NCBI GenBank assembly: GCA_964596165.1 | Contig: CAZQTW010000029.1 | Span: forward strand, 7,265-71,264 | Origin: CAYUQT01 sp964596165 | Lineage (GTDB): Bacteria; Planctomycetota; Phycisphaerae; UBA1845; JAFGLZ01 | Length of the DNA: 64,000 bases | Direction of reading: 5' to 3' | Part shown: piece by piece, positions 17,967-26,745 of the stretch | Layout of the letters: every line of letters begins with the position of its first letter | Numbering within the stretch: the first letter of the stretch is position 1 | The notes under the pieces: model-generated | Databases searched by the model: none | The model's input: only the letters and a program-made list of their open reading frames with translations | What the model was told of the DNA's origin: nothing | Translations under genes and position numbers: made by a program

Positions 17967-19202
17967 TCACTGCTTCCAGCTTGCCTTTGGCGGCGTGACG
18001 TAGTCCTCGTAGCGCTCGGCCACGCGGGATGCCTTCACGTCGCCTGCGTGCATGAAGAGGCGATACCGAAGGACCAGTTCCTTGTCGTTCTCCAGCGTGT
18101 AACCGCCGGTCTCCGCGCTGTTCTTGTCAAAACACTTGACCCCAAAGGGATTCGCGGTGAACAGACCGTAGTCTCTAACGTGCCAATGCGTCGGATAGCG
18201 AAGATTGCCGGGCGTGTCAAAGACGGCAATACCGTACTGCTTGTCCTTTGTTCGGCTGTAATCCACCCACTTGGCGCGCTTGCCCCAGGCCTTGCCCTCT
18301 TTCGCTCCCACGATTCCGTCGCTGTTGGTCACGGTGCCGCCACATTTCCCGAGCTCTCTGAGCTCTTCGGAGACGCGGAGCGAAATAGTCCCCCCCTCCT
18401 TCGTGTCACCGAAATGCACGTTACCCTCAGTGGCCTTGAAGATCACCGTTAAATCGATGATTCGCGCTTCGCCATCAACGGCATAGACAACGGCACGTCG
18501 CCGTTCTTCGAGGTTCTTCTTCCCTTCATGATTTACCCAGTCGATCGTCGCCTCGATCGCACCGAATACGGGCCCTCCCTCCGCACGGTCGATCTTGCGG
18601 CAGACCTGCCGACCGAAATTCTTCTCCTCAGACCAGTTGTCCACGCCGTTGACCTCACCGTAGGCCACCCAGAAGCTTCGGTGGTGCTTGTGGTCGCGGA
18701 CCTCCCCGGGCACGTCCTTCACCATGGGAAAACCGCGCGTCAACGGGGTCTGCCCCGGCCCCAGCAAGGGGTAAAAGAAAGGCCTTGGAACATCAGGGCC
18801 AAATTCGAACGTTGTGACGTGCTTACCGGCGATTCTTACCACGATCTTCCGTTCTCCGTCACGTTGGACCTCCACGATAGGCTTGGCCTTCTCACCTGCC
18901 GTCAGACGATACGTCTTTGTCTGTCCGGCAGGCAGGTTGTCCAAAATCCACCAGAGCCTTCCATCCGCGACTTGGCATGTGACGTCCCGGCCCGACCCGG
19001 CCTCGATCATCTTGGGTTGCTCGATGCCCTCCGGGGCTTCGATTGACATGGGCGCCATGACCCGGTCTTGTTGACCGGCCTCAACAACAAGCAGACGCTC
19101 CGCGTCCGCCCCCAAAACCGAACGACACCATCCCGCCAGTCCCAGACTACCTGCCACCAAACCGACAACCGTCACGACAGATGACTTACCTCGGATTTTC
19201 AT
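17967..19202 (-). CDS. Secreted DUF6807 (PmoA-like) family protein
   Basis: A 411-residue protein with an N-terminal signal sequence (MKIRGKSSVVTVVGLVAGSL). The middle part contains the hallmark RPFFYPLLGPGQTPLTRGFP, then VRDHKHHRSFWVAYGEVNGVDNW, which define the DUF6807/PmoA-like family (PF14100), very frequent in planctomycetes and Bacteroidetes. Despite the old label, there is no evidence for methane oxidation; the fold is galactose-mutarotase-like and carbohydrate-related roles are suspected for the family. GGGAGG at about 19213-19218 supports the ATG at 19202 rather than an upstream start. Confidence 0.85.
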   Translation of the reverse strand: MKIRGKSSVVTVVGLVAGSLGLAGWCRSVLGADAERLLVVEAGQQDRVMAPMSIEAPEGIEQPKMIEAGSGRDVTCQVADGRLWWILDNLPAGQTKTYRLTAGEKAKPIVEVQRDGERKIVVRIAGKHVTTFEFGPDVPRPFFYPLLGPGQTPLTRGFPMVKDVPGEVRDHKHHRSFWVAYGEVNGVDNWSEEKNFGRQVCRKIDRAEGGPVFGAIEATIDWVNHEGKKNLEERRRAVVYAVDGEARIIDLTVIFKATEGNVHFGDTKEGGTISLRVSEELRELGKCGGTVTNSDGIVGAKEGKAWGKRAKWVDYSRTKDKQYGIAVFDTPGNLRYPTHWHVRDYGLFTANPFGVKCFDKNSAETGGYTLENDKELVLRYRLFMHAGDVKASRVAERYEDYVTPPKASWKQ

Positions 19203-19294
19203 GAGCGTCGGACCTCCCATAGATGGCCTATCCTGACCATCACGCCGTCCCAGTATCGCTTCACGTTGGCCGTCTGTACAGACCCGCGCCTGCA

Positions 19295-20146
19295 TCAGTC
19301 GCGACCGGATGCCTGCTCCATCAATCGCGCGATTCGTTTCTCCAGCGGTGGGTGGCTGCTGAACAGACCCACGAAACCGCCCGGGATCAGGGGTTGGACG
19401 ATGAACATGTTGGCCTGCGTCGGACTTGCATGCATGGGTATGCGCTCGTTGTACGCCCCCAATCGCTGGAGCGCACTAGCCAGATCGCGAGGGTCGCCAC
19501 ACAACTCCCCGGCGAAGCTGTCGGCATTGTACTCGCGCGAACGTGAGATCGCGGCTTGAATCAACACGGCGGCCAGCGGGGCGAAGATCATCATGAGCAA
19601 GCCGGCAAGGGGATTGCCGCCTTCGTCGTCGTCGGAATTCCTGGGCAGAAAGATCGCAAACCGGGCAAGCATGGTGATCGCCCCCGCGATCGTCGCCGCA
19701 ATCGAACTGATGAGGATGTCGCGGTGTTTCACGTGGCCCAGCTCGTGCGCCAGGACGGCGCGAATCTGACGTTCGTTCATGGTGTTCAGCAGGCCTTCGG
19801 TGACGGCCACGGCCGCATGGCTGGGATTCCTGCCCGTGGCAAAGGCATTCGGCGCCTGCTCAGGGCAGATGTACACGCGCGGCATCGGCAAGCCTGCCCG
19901 CTCCGTCAGTTCCCGAACAATGCGAATCAGATCGGGGGCCTCCGCTTCCGTCACCTCTTGGGCCCTGGTCGTCGCCAGAGCAATCTTGTCGCTGAAGAAG
20001 TAGGCGATGACATTCATCAACCCGCCGAACATAAAGCCGATCAGCAGGCCGTTCGGCCCGCCGAAGTACTGACCAAGGGCCAACGCAAGGCCCATGATCA
20101 GCCCCAGGAGCAAGACCGTTTTGACGTTGTTCATTAATCGAAACAT
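19295..20146 (-). CDS. htpX: Membrane zinc metalloprotease HtpX
   Basis: A 283-residue M48-family protease. Two N-terminal membrane helices (about residues 10-28 and 32-50) precede the zinc motif HELGH at 134-138; two further hydrophobic segments follow, and the third zinc ligand should be the glutamate in SRSREYNADSFAGEL. HtpX degrades misfolded membrane proteins, in concert with FtsH in other bacteria. GGAAGG is well placed for the ATG at 20146; a GTG nine bases upstream is the alternative. Length is normal for the family. Confidence 0.95.
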   Translation of the reverse strand: MFRLMNNVKTVLLLGLIMGLALALGQYFGGPNGLLIGFMFGGLMNVIAYFFSDKIALATTRAQEVTEAEAPDLIRIVRELTERAGLPMPRVYICPEQAPNAFATGRNPSHAAVAVTEGLLNTMNERQIRAVLAHELGHVKHRDILISSIAATIAGAITMLARFAIFLPRNSDDDEGGNPLAGLLMMIFAPLAAVLIQAAISRSREYNADSFAGELCGDPRDLASALQRLGAYNERIPMHASPTQANMFIVQPLIPGGFVGLFSSHPPLEKRIARLMEQASGRD

Positions 20147-20180
20147 GGCATTCACCTTCCCGCAGAGACCATGTCCTGCA

Positions 20181-20220
20181 AGTATATACGCTCACTGCAT
20201 CCATACGTTCATCCGAACGT
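20181..20220 (-). promoter_or_regulatory. Possible htpX promoter region with inverted repeat
   Basis: On the minus strand a TATACT box (20186-20181) lies about 35 bases before the htpX start. No TTGACA-like -35 box is present; instead a perfect 6-bp inverted repeat ACGTTC-ATCC-GAACGT occupies 20205-20220, just where a -35 element or operator would be. Confidence 0.3.
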
Positions 20221-20347
20221 GGCGAGATTGCAAGATCCATGCCACACATCTTCATCTGCAACATTTGGCGCGACACAAAGATATGACACATGCCATGGAG
20301 GTGATGGTTGCCAAAATGGCGGTCTCCCGCAGAAGTGGCGGACGGAC

Positions 20348-20821
20348 TCATGCTTGTCGAAGATCGCCTTCATCCAAGATGGTGAATCTCTTGCTGCGCA
20401 AGACCGCCGCCGCGGTCTCCGTATCATCCACAAGCAACGCCAATGCTGATCGGCCATGGGAACGCGTCAAGAGCGGATAGGCATAGTGTATGTTGACTTC
20501 CGCCGCCAGGAGGGCCGAACAAATGCTGAGCAATCCCGTCTTGCCCGGCGGAAGCTCGACAACCAGAAGCTCGGATGTACTGACGGCAAAGCCGGCGTTC
20601 CGAATGATGGCCTCGGCCTGGTCGACATGATCGACGATCAGCCGAATAATCGCGCAGTCAACCGAATTGATGATCGACAGCGACAGGATGCGGATGTCGG
20701 TCCCTTCGAAGGCCTTCGCCAGGCGCATCAGCTCGCCTACTTTGTTCTCCAGAAACGTGGAGATCTGCCTGACTTGCGGGACCGAATGCCCCTCGGCCGT
20801 TTCCAGTGGTTCCACGGACAT
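20348..20821 (-). CDS. ACT-domain protein, likely amino-acid-binding regulator
   Basis: A 157-residue protein made of two ACT-type units. The first runs VRQISTFLENKVGELMRLAK and SLSIINSVDCAIIRLIVD, the second LLVVELPPGKTGLLSICSAL and VNIHYAYPLLTR. Tandem ACT proteins bind amino acids or similar small ligands and regulate enzymes or transport. No enzymatic domain is attached. It lies upstream of htpX on the same strand but about 200 bases away, so an operon is not certain. The ligand cannot be told from the sequence. Confidence 0.85.
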   Translation of the reverse strand: MSVEPLETAEGHSVPQVRQISTFLENKVGELMRLAKAFEGTDIRILSLSIINSVDCAIIRLIVDHVDQAEAIIRNAGFAVSTSELLVVELPPGKTGLLSICSALLAAEVNIHYAYPLLTRSHGRSALALLVDDTETAAAVLRSKRFTILDEGDLRQA

Positions 20822-20893
20822 GAAAGGGCCCCAACGGTTGACGGAACGCCGCTTCCCTTTCTTACTCCCTCGTCTCGGTGATCGATTCGGCCA

Positions 20894-22939
20894 CTATCCC
20901 TCGACGACCGTTTGCCGTCCCCCGGTCGATTGCGCTTCTCGATCTCGATCGCTCTCCGGTTCTTCCTTTGTATGCGGTATCAATTCCTCTCCTGCACGAA
21001 TCAGACGGAAGCTGTTGAACAGGACCAGACTGGCCGCGATCAGGTGGAGGGCCGCGGCCAGCATCGGCTTGATCAAACTCATGCTGGCCAAGGTAACCGT
21101 CACAACGATGAACGTCACACCGAAAATCAGGTTCTGCCAGATGACTCGAGTGGTGGCGCGGGACAACCGGATCAAGAAAGGCAGCCGACCCAAATCATTG
21201 CTCATCAGGGCAACCGACGCGGAGTGGATCGCCACGTCCGAGCCCGCGGCACCCATCGCGATGCCGAGATCGCCGGCCGCAAGTGCCGGCGCATCATTCA
21301 CTCCGTCGCCGACAACGGCCACTCGGTGTCCCTTGGCCTTGAGTTCATCCACCAAGCTCAGCTTCTGATCGGGGAGAACCTCGGCGTGGACGTCCGAGCA
21401 CCCCATCTCCCTGGCCACTCTTCTGGCCACCGACCAGCGGTCGCCCGTGACCATGATGAGCTCGCGCAATCCCAACTTGCGGAGGCTGTCGATTGCCTGT
21501 CGGGCCTCGGGCCGCGTCCGGTCCTCCAACCCGATCCAACCGATGCAGCGACCGTTTCGGGTCACGTAGAGCGTACTCACTCCCTCCGGCTCTCGATACT
21601 CGGGCAGGCTTAGGAGCGAGAGATCCGCCCCTTGGTCCTTGAGCCATAGGGATCGGCCGACCATGATCACGGCCCCATTGCACTTACCCTTGACACCTCG
21701 ACCGGATACTTCCTCGAAAGCCTCCGGACGATCCAGCTTCAACCTGGCCTTCTGAGCGACGGCCACCACCGCTCGAGCGACCGGGTGACGACTCATCTGC
21801 TCGACGGAGGCCGCCAGCGTGAGCAGTTCGGCTCCGTCGACCCCGGGTGCAGGCTTCATACTGGTCACCGAGAGTTCGCCTGTTGTCAGCGTTCCCGTCT
21901 TGTCGAAGACGATTGCCGTCAAGCTCCGAGCCCATTCCAGGTGGACCACGTTCTTGACGAGCACGCCGAGCCGGGCGGCCGCGGACAGCGAGGCGACCAT
22001 CGCTGTCGGCGTCGCCAAAATCAACGCGCACGGACATGACACGACCAGAATGGAGATAGCGCGATCCATCTCCTGTGTGAAGAAGAGCACGATGCCCGCA
22101 ATCATCAGAATCGTCGGTGTGTACCACGCCGCATACTGGTCAATCAGTCGCATGAGCGGAATGCGCGTTTTCTCGGCATTGGCAATCAGGTCGCGCACCG
22201 TTTGGAGCGTGTTGTCCTTCCACTCCTTGGTCACGCGGATTTCCAGCGTACCGGTCAGATTGATCGTCCCTCCGAAGACCTCTTCCCCCGCGGACTTGTC
22301 GATCGGCAGCGACTCGCCCGTGATGGTCGCCTGGTTGACGGTCGATTCGCCGCTGATCACCGTCCCGTCGGCCGGGATGTTGTCGCCCGGCCTCACTCGA
22401 ATCACATCACCGGGTTTCAGGAAGCTCGGATCCACCTCGCTCTCACGACCGTCGGGTTCCACACGCCGAGCACTGGTCGGAGTGATCTTCACGAGCGCCT
22501 CAATGGACGCCTTTGCCCCCAACGCCGTTCGGGTCTCGATCAGGGTGGAGAGAATCATGAAGAACGCCACCAAGCCCGCTTCCTGATACTTCTGCATGGC
22601 AATCGCCGCCACAATCGCCAGGGCAACCAACTCGTCCATGTGCATATGCCCGCGAAGCAGATGAACGGCGGCATTCCAAATCAACGGGGCCCCCAGCAGC
22701 AGCGCCCCAAACAAGGCGATCAGGTCGCGGTATGCGTTGACCGTTTCGCCGTCGGGCCCGATCTTGGTGTAGTCATGGAACGGCCACGTTATGACGAACG
22801 AGGTAAGAACAAGGACTCCCCCAAGCAGAGTTGCTATCAGCAGGGCGCTGGCCCGTCCCGTCTGAGCCTCGACGGAGTTCTTGAGGTATTGACTGTGAGA
22901 GTGCAAATCACCGTGAGAGTAACTGGCGAGCTGAGTCAT
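20894..22939 (-). CDS. P1B-type heavy-metal-transporting ATPase
   Basis: A 681-residue P-type ATPase. The intramembrane metal site CPC is at 302-304 (SCPCALILATP), the phosphorylated aspartate at 346 (FDKTGTLTTG), the actuator motif is TITGES and the hinge GDGVNDAPAL. There is no N-terminal HMA domain, only a short His-containing start (SYSHGDLHSHS). The last membrane helices (WQNLIFGVTFIVV and ALHLIAASLVLFNSFRLIR) lack the MxxSS of copper exporters and the usual DxG or HEGGT signatures of zinc/cobalt exporters, so the metal is uncertain. It should export a soft transition metal. It is convergent-free and faces a divergent leader/hypothetical gene. Confidence 0.9.
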   Translation of the reverse strand: MTQLASYSHGDLHSHSQYLKNSVEAQTGRASALLIATLLGGVLVLTSFVITWPFHDYTKIGPDGETVNAYRDLIALFGALLLGAPLIWNAAVHLLRGHMHMDELVALAIVAAIAMQKYQEAGLVAFFMILSTLIETRTALGAKASIEALVKITPTSARRVEPDGRESEVDPSFLKPGDVIRVRPGDNIPADGTVISGESTVNQATITGESLPIDKSAGEEVFGGTINLTGTLEIRVTKEWKDNTLQTVRDLIANAEKTRIPLMRLIDQYAAWYTPTILMIAGIVLFFTQEMDRAISILVVSCPCALILATPTAMVASLSAAARLGVLVKNVVHLEWARSLTAIVFDKTGTLTTGELSVTSMKPAPGVDGAELLTLAASVEQMSRHPVARAVVAVAQKARLKLDRPEAFEEVSGRGVKGKCNGAVIMVGRSLWLKDQGADLSLLSLPEYREPEGVSTLYVTRNGRCIGWIGLEDRTRPEARQAIDSLRKLGLRELIMVTGDRWSVARRVAREMGCSDVHAEVLPDQKLSLVDELKAKGHRVAVVGDGVNDAPALAAGDLGIAMGAAGSDVAIHSASVALMSNDLGRLPFLIRLSRATTRVIWQNLIFGVTFIVVTVTLASMSLIKPMLAAALHLIAASLVLFNSFRLIRAGEELIPHTKEEPESDRDREAQSTGGRQTVVEG

Positions 22940-23239
22940 GCACCGATACCTTCCCTTCTGCTGCTCGCGACCTGATGGCTGCCCGAAATCAGTCTGACCG
23001 ATGCCTTAACCGTCAAGCACAATTATAGAGCGTACCAGGCGCCGACATAGTCTCAGTGCGCCTTTTTGCCCACTAGGGTCAAGGTCACAATCTTAGCGGT
23101 GACCCGCGAGATCTCACAAGGTGTAACTCTCGTCAGCGGACTGATTTCCAGGATCAAGACCACTTCCTTAGTTGTAAACTATTTATCTAAAAACACTTAT
23201 AGAATACGTTGCCCAGGCAAAAAGTTGTTGAACTATAAG

Positions 23240-23269
23240 TTGCTTTTCGGCCGCTAGTTATGGTAGACT
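23240..23269 (+). promoter_or_regulatory. Candidate promoter in an AT-rich patch before the structured leader
   Basis: TTGCTT (23240-23245) and TAGACT (23264-23269) are spaced by 18 bases. The surrounding 23160-23265 is clearly richer in A and T than the rest of the window. Transcription from here would read into the hairpin-rich region that follows. Confidence 0.3.
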
Positions 23270-23329
23270 GCTGGCACGTGTAAGCTGGGAAGTTCCGATA
23301 AAGTCGTGCGTCCCGGCTGACCGATTGTG

Positions 23330-23560
23330 ATTGCATGCACGGCGGCTTCATTCGAGCCCATCCGTGCATGGCACGCAAGTGCGTGCATACCCCCGACGAG
23401 CGAGGGGCAACGCAGGTGCCCGAGAGAGTGTGCTGGACTGCATCGGACTGAGGGTCTGGTGTGGCAGCACCCACCCTCAAGGCAAGGACCTAGAGAAACG
23501 GAGTCCGGACTGCGCCTGGAAACCGGTGGAACAGGACATGCGCCATAGCGCGTGGCGCGA
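23330..23560 (+). ncRNA. Hairpin-rich region, candidate structured RNA or 5' leader
   Basis: A series of inverted repeats fills this 230-base stretch: CATGCACGG/CCGTGCATG (23334-23342 and 23362-23370, with an inner GGCT/AGCC stem); GCACGC-AAGT-GCGTGC (23371-23386); CCCC/GGGG (23391-23407); TGAGGGT/ACCCTCA with an inner GGTG/CACC stem (23449-23479); GGAC/GTCC (23486-23506); GCGCCA/TGGCGC (23540-23558). The last hairpin ends about 48 bases before the ATG at 23607. No known family (RNase P, tmRNA, SRP, 6S, common riboswitches) is recognised. It could be a cis-regulatory leader or an independent small RNA; expression is not shown. Confidence 0.4.
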
Positions 23561-23606
23561 CACCGCCATCAACTAAGTGACGTCATTCAGGCAAGGATGG
23601 CCAGCA

Positions 23607-24920
23607 ATGCGTCAGCAATTCACTTCGCCGCGAGGCTTTGCCCGAAGCCAGATCAGTCATGTTCGGTTGCTCGGGGCCAGTCGCCGAGCCAGGGACTTGT
23701 GCCGTACCGACATGTCCGGCACAACTGCCTTCTCACCCGACGATTCGTCTCTGAGATCACGATCCCATGTTCTTGGCTTCAAGACCTCGGCCGCTCTCGG
23801 TATCCGTCGGTCGGCCAACCACCTCTCGGAAGGCCTCTCATTCCAACCGTCGGAGTCCGTTCCGCCCATCACCCACTTGTACTATGTAGCGGAGGCCGTT
23901 GACGAGCGAGACTGTGGCTACGATTCCGGTTCCCGCATGCCCGACCCCGTTGTCTTGATGACCCAGGCCGGGAAAACGGCGCGAGTCCTTGACGTTCTCA
24001 CGCGGCGGTCGCCTCATCTCCTTCGTACCCTCCCTGCCTCTCCCCCAGGCATCTTCGCGCCGAGCGAAACGGACGCCCAGACGCCCGGCGCCCAGCTTCT
24101 TCTGGACCTTGAGGTCTGCAATGCCGATTCTTCGACGGGGCCCTGGAGCCACTCCAAGGAAGAGGCACCGTCTGATGAGATTCCCAGCGTGATCGACATA
24201 GATGACAGTTCGCTCCTGGCCACAAGTCTTCAGCACCCCATCCAGGACCGTATCGAACAGGAGATGGCCTTCGCTCGAGACATCTACCAGGAGACGGAGG
24301 GTCCCCGTGACGAGTGGATCGTAGGAATACCGTCTAGCTTCCCGTGGCCTCAGGATCTGAGTGAATGCCCCGGCAAAGACAGCATGCTTGAGCCGGCGAT
24401 CCGCGAAGAAGCCGCAGTTGAGCCGCTCTCTCCTCGATCCTGCCAAGCGACACCGCAGGCAGGACCTGTGGTGCGACACTCGGCTACGAACGTGCGACCG
24501 AGCCAAGCCGAGACCACAACGTCGCCGATTGTCGATAAGACGTCCGAATGCGGTCAGCCGGCAATACCGAAATGGCTCGCCGACAAGTATGCGACGGCTC
24601 GCACGATGGGCTTCGACGAAGGGGTTACCCTGGTCACCGAGCGAAGGAAAGAGGCGCAACTGAAGAGGCGACAGCAACTGCTCCGGAAGGCTTTGGCCCA
24701 ACGGCAGAAATCTGCCGAATCGGTCGGATCGTCCTCAACCACTCCGACGCCCAAGCCGGTCAGGCTTACCTGGAGACCCGGCGATCCCTTCGCCGGATGG
24801 TCACGAAGACAGCCTGTTCACCGGTTCCGATGGCACGCCATGATCCTGACCGCAGTCGGCGTCGCGGGTTTCGGGTACCTCGCGCTCTCGCTGCTCATGA
24901 TTGGCGGTATCGTTCCGTAA
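23607..24920 (+). CDS. Unrecognised protein with C-terminal membrane anchor
   Basis: A 437-residue protein of no recognised family. The N-terminal 330 residues are low in hydrophobic structure, rich in Ser, Pro, Arg and acidic residues. Then comes a charged helix (about 350-385, TERRKEAQLKRRQQLLRKAL) and one membrane helix close to the C-terminus (MILTAVGVAGFGYLALSLLM), so it looks tail-anchored with the bulk in the cytoplasm. AAGGA precedes the ATG by 9 bases; a GTG at 23577 would add ten residues. A long antisense frame (24701-23838) is considered a shadow. The hairpin-rich region lies directly upstream and may control it. Confidence 0.55.
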   Translation: MRQQFTSPRGFARSQISHVRLLGASRRARDLCRTDMSGTTAFSPDDSSLRSRSHVLGFKTSAALGIRRSANHLSEGLSFQPSESVPPITHLYYVAEAVDERDCGYDSGSRMPDPVVLMTQAGKTARVLDVLTRRSPHLLRTLPASPPGIFAPSETDAQTPGAQLLLDLEVCNADSSTGPWSHSKEEAPSDEIPSVIDIDDSSLLATSLQHPIQDRIEQEMAFARDIYQETEGPRDEWIVGIPSSFPWPQDLSECPGKDSMLEPAIREEAAVEPLSPRSCQATPQAGPVVRHSATNVRPSQAETTTSPIVDKTSECGQPAIPKWLADKYATARTMGFDEGVTLVTERRKEAQLKRRQQLLRKALAQRQKSAESVGSSSTTPTPKPVRLTWRPGDPFAGWSRRQPVHRFRWHAMILTAVGVAGFGYLALSLLMIGGIVP

Positions 24921-25032
24921 CCGCATGAGAGGTAGAGGCCGTCCGCCGACTCCTAATGCGCGGTCCCGCTGTTTCGACGACCCGCGGTGGACTTGTCGCT
25001 TTCGCGATCGTGGAGGCGAGTCCCATGCCCAT

Positions 25033-25488
25033 CTACTGGACCTGGTGCGTAAGTTCGATGACGTGGTTTTCGGCAATGAACGTGTAGACTTCAGCACCGG
25101 GCAGCGACTCAACCGGTTCGCCGGCAAGCAACGGAACCACAACGGGAATGCTCAGATCGAACAAGGCCTCCGTCCCGTACAGTGCCGTGACCAGATTCCC
25201 ACATACCACGTTCATGAGTTCCTTCAGCGCGTCCAGGCGCTTCTGTTCCGCCGAACTATCCGCCGCATCCACGCCGAGCAGGTTACCCGCCAAGAGGGCC
25301 GCAAATCGTCCGTCGCAGCGAAGTTGAAGGACGCCCTTGCACGCCCCAAAGTAAAAGATCCTTGTCTGAAGTGTGTAGTTGGCCGACTGGGCTTCCTCCT
25401 CATCGGCATTCGCGATGAAGATGAAAGCCATGTTGCTCAGAATGTCAGAAAAGATCTTCGGCAGTGTGGGCGAAGCGGTCTTGTTCAT
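25033..25488 (-). CDS. CheX/CheC-like chemotaxis phosphatase-type protein
   Basis: A 151-residue protein with the single-site CheX-type signature: Glu90 and Asn93 in KELMNVVCGNL, the pair that inserts into CheY to hydrolyse its phosphoryl group. The fold is consistent with the CheC/CheX/FliY phosphatase domain. It is the last gene of the minus-strand chemosensory run, and its ATG at 25488 lies inside the 3' end of the upstream cheY-like gene, a 44-base overlap. It probably resets one of the two CheY proteins of this cluster. It is more diverged than the CheX at 30521. Confidence 0.7.
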   Translation of the reverse strand: MNKTASPTLPKIFSDILSNMAFIFIANADEEEAQSANYTLQTRIFYFGACKGVLQLRCDGRFAALLAGNLLGVDAADSSAEQKRLDALKELMNVVCGNLVTALYGTEALFDLSIPVVVPLLAGEPVESLPGAEVYTFIAENHVIELTHQVQ

Positions 25489-25867
25489 TTTTCGACCCCA
25501 GCATAGGTGCGAGCAACTCTCGGAGTTGCTCCGGCCTGAAAGGTTTTCGGATATAGCCCGCAATATGGTGGGCTGCCAGCTCGTCCATCCGCTGTTGGCT
25601 TCCTTCCGTTGAAACGATGATGACCGGTATTTCCTTCAGTGTTTTGTGTTTTCGCATGACATCGACCAATTGAAGCCCGCTCATGACCGGCATGTTGATG
25701 TCCGCCAGGACAACGGAGACCGGACGATCCGCCAGGGTCGCCAAGGCCTCCATCCCGTTGCCGGCCTCGAGCACTTCTCCGACATCGAGTCCGATCATCC
25801 CCAACGCCTTCTTGATCATGGCGCGAATCGTTGCGGAGTCATCCACGACTAGGATATCGTGAGCCAT
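25445..25867 (-). CDS. CheY-like single-domain response regulator
   Basis: A 140-residue receiver domain without output domain. Acidic pocket residues are Asp9 and Asp10 (ILVVDDSATIR), the phosphorylation site is Asp56 (VLADINMPVMSG), with the Ser in VIIVSTEGS and the Lys in YIRKPF. It should receive phosphate from CheA (27839-30154). It carries a C-terminal tail of about 15 residues whose coding region overlaps the start of the CheX-like gene. It starts 11 bases after the HDOD gene stop. Confidence 0.93.
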   Translation of the reverse strand: MAHDILVVDDSATIRAMIKKALGMIGLDVGEVLEAGNGMEALATLADRPVSVVLADINMPVMSGLQLVDVMRKHKTLKEIPVIIVSTEGSQQRMDELAAHHIAGYIRKPFRPEQLRELLAPMLGSKNEQDRFAHTAEDLF

Positions 25868-25878
25868 AGGATCATTCC

Positions 25879-26745
25879 CTAACTTTCGGCGGACAGGTGC
25901 TTCACCTGTATCAACTCGCCCGTAACCTGAGCGCCGATCATTTCAAGATCGCGCTCCGCCAAACCGTATCGTTCGAGGATCTGTTCATCCGCCCGATAGC
26001 ACATGCCATCGCTGCCCAATCCCAGCCCCAGCATCAAGCATAGGATGTCCGCCAGGTAGACCATGTCCACATGGACCCCCACCGCATCTTGAACGGACCC
26101 TGTTGCATAAGCCGCGGGTTCGTGATGCCAGCGAATGCATTGGGTAATGACCTCCGACAGGTTCCACTTCTCGGCGAGCAGCGCCCCTACTTCGCAATGG
26201 TCGTAGCCGAGCACCATCCGTTCCGCTTCGTTGAAGGCGCGTTTTTCTTCGGTGACCAGGCGAGCGATCTCCGCGTACTCCTTGCCGACGTATTGGTTGA
26301 GGACCACTTTGCCGATGTCATGAATCAGTCCGGCCGTAAACAAAAGATTCGTGTTCGGCTGTTTCGTCTTCGTTCCGATGGCTTCGCACGCCAGCGCGAC
26401 GCCGACGGAGTGTTGCCAAAGCTGCCCCTTGAGCATGCCGTAACCCTGCTGCTCATGGCCCAGCAACGCATTACTGTGCGCCGCCATGACCAAGTGCAGA
26501 AGTTTCGCCGTGCCAAGGCATACCATGGCGTCATTCAGGCTATGAATCTTACGATTGAGCCCGAAGTAGGCCGAGTTACAGAGCTTGAGCACCTCTCCCG
26601 TGAGAACCTCATCGTACTTGATGACCGACACGATCTCATCCATGCTGCTGCGAGGATCCCGGATGACGGCCAGGAGGCGGACGGTCGTGTCGGGCAGCGG
26701 AGGAAGCGTCTCCACGGCGGCCACAATGTCTTCGACGCGATTCAT
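25879..26745 (-). CDS. HDOD-domain signalling protein
   Basis: A 288-residue HDOD protein: N-terminal VETLPPLPDTTVRLLAVIRD, then VLKLCNSAYFGLNRKIHSL and TAGLIHDIGKVVLNQYVG, which is the HD-like core. HDOD domains are relatives of HD-GYP phosphodiesterases that are often catalytically inactive and serve as adaptors in chemosensory and c-di-GMP circuits. The residues HDxGK are present here. It overlaps cheD by 4 bases (ATGA, 26742-26745), so the two are coupled. Whether it has hydrolase activity cannot be told. Confidence 0.9.
   Translation of the reverse strand: MNRVEDIVAAVETLPPLPDTTVRLLAVIRDPRSSMDEIVSVIKYDEVLTGEVLKLCNSAYFGLNRKIHSLNDAMVCLGTAKLLHLVMAAHSNALLGHEQQGYGMLKGQLWQHSVGVALACEAIGTKTKQPNTNLLFTAGLIHDIGKVVLNQYVGKEYAEIARLVTEEKRAFNEAERMVLGYDHCEVGALLAEKWNLSEVITQCIRWHHEPAAYATGSVQDAVGVHVDMVYLADILCLMLGLGLGSDGMCYRADEQILERYGLAERDLEMIGAQVTGELIQVKHLSAES

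Noticed and set aside
23838..24701. Long minus-strand frame of 287 codons opposite the tail-anchored protein
   Set aside because: It has no ribosome binding site or recognisable domain, while the plus frame has a good site and a coherent C-terminal membrane helix. Both cannot easily be real.
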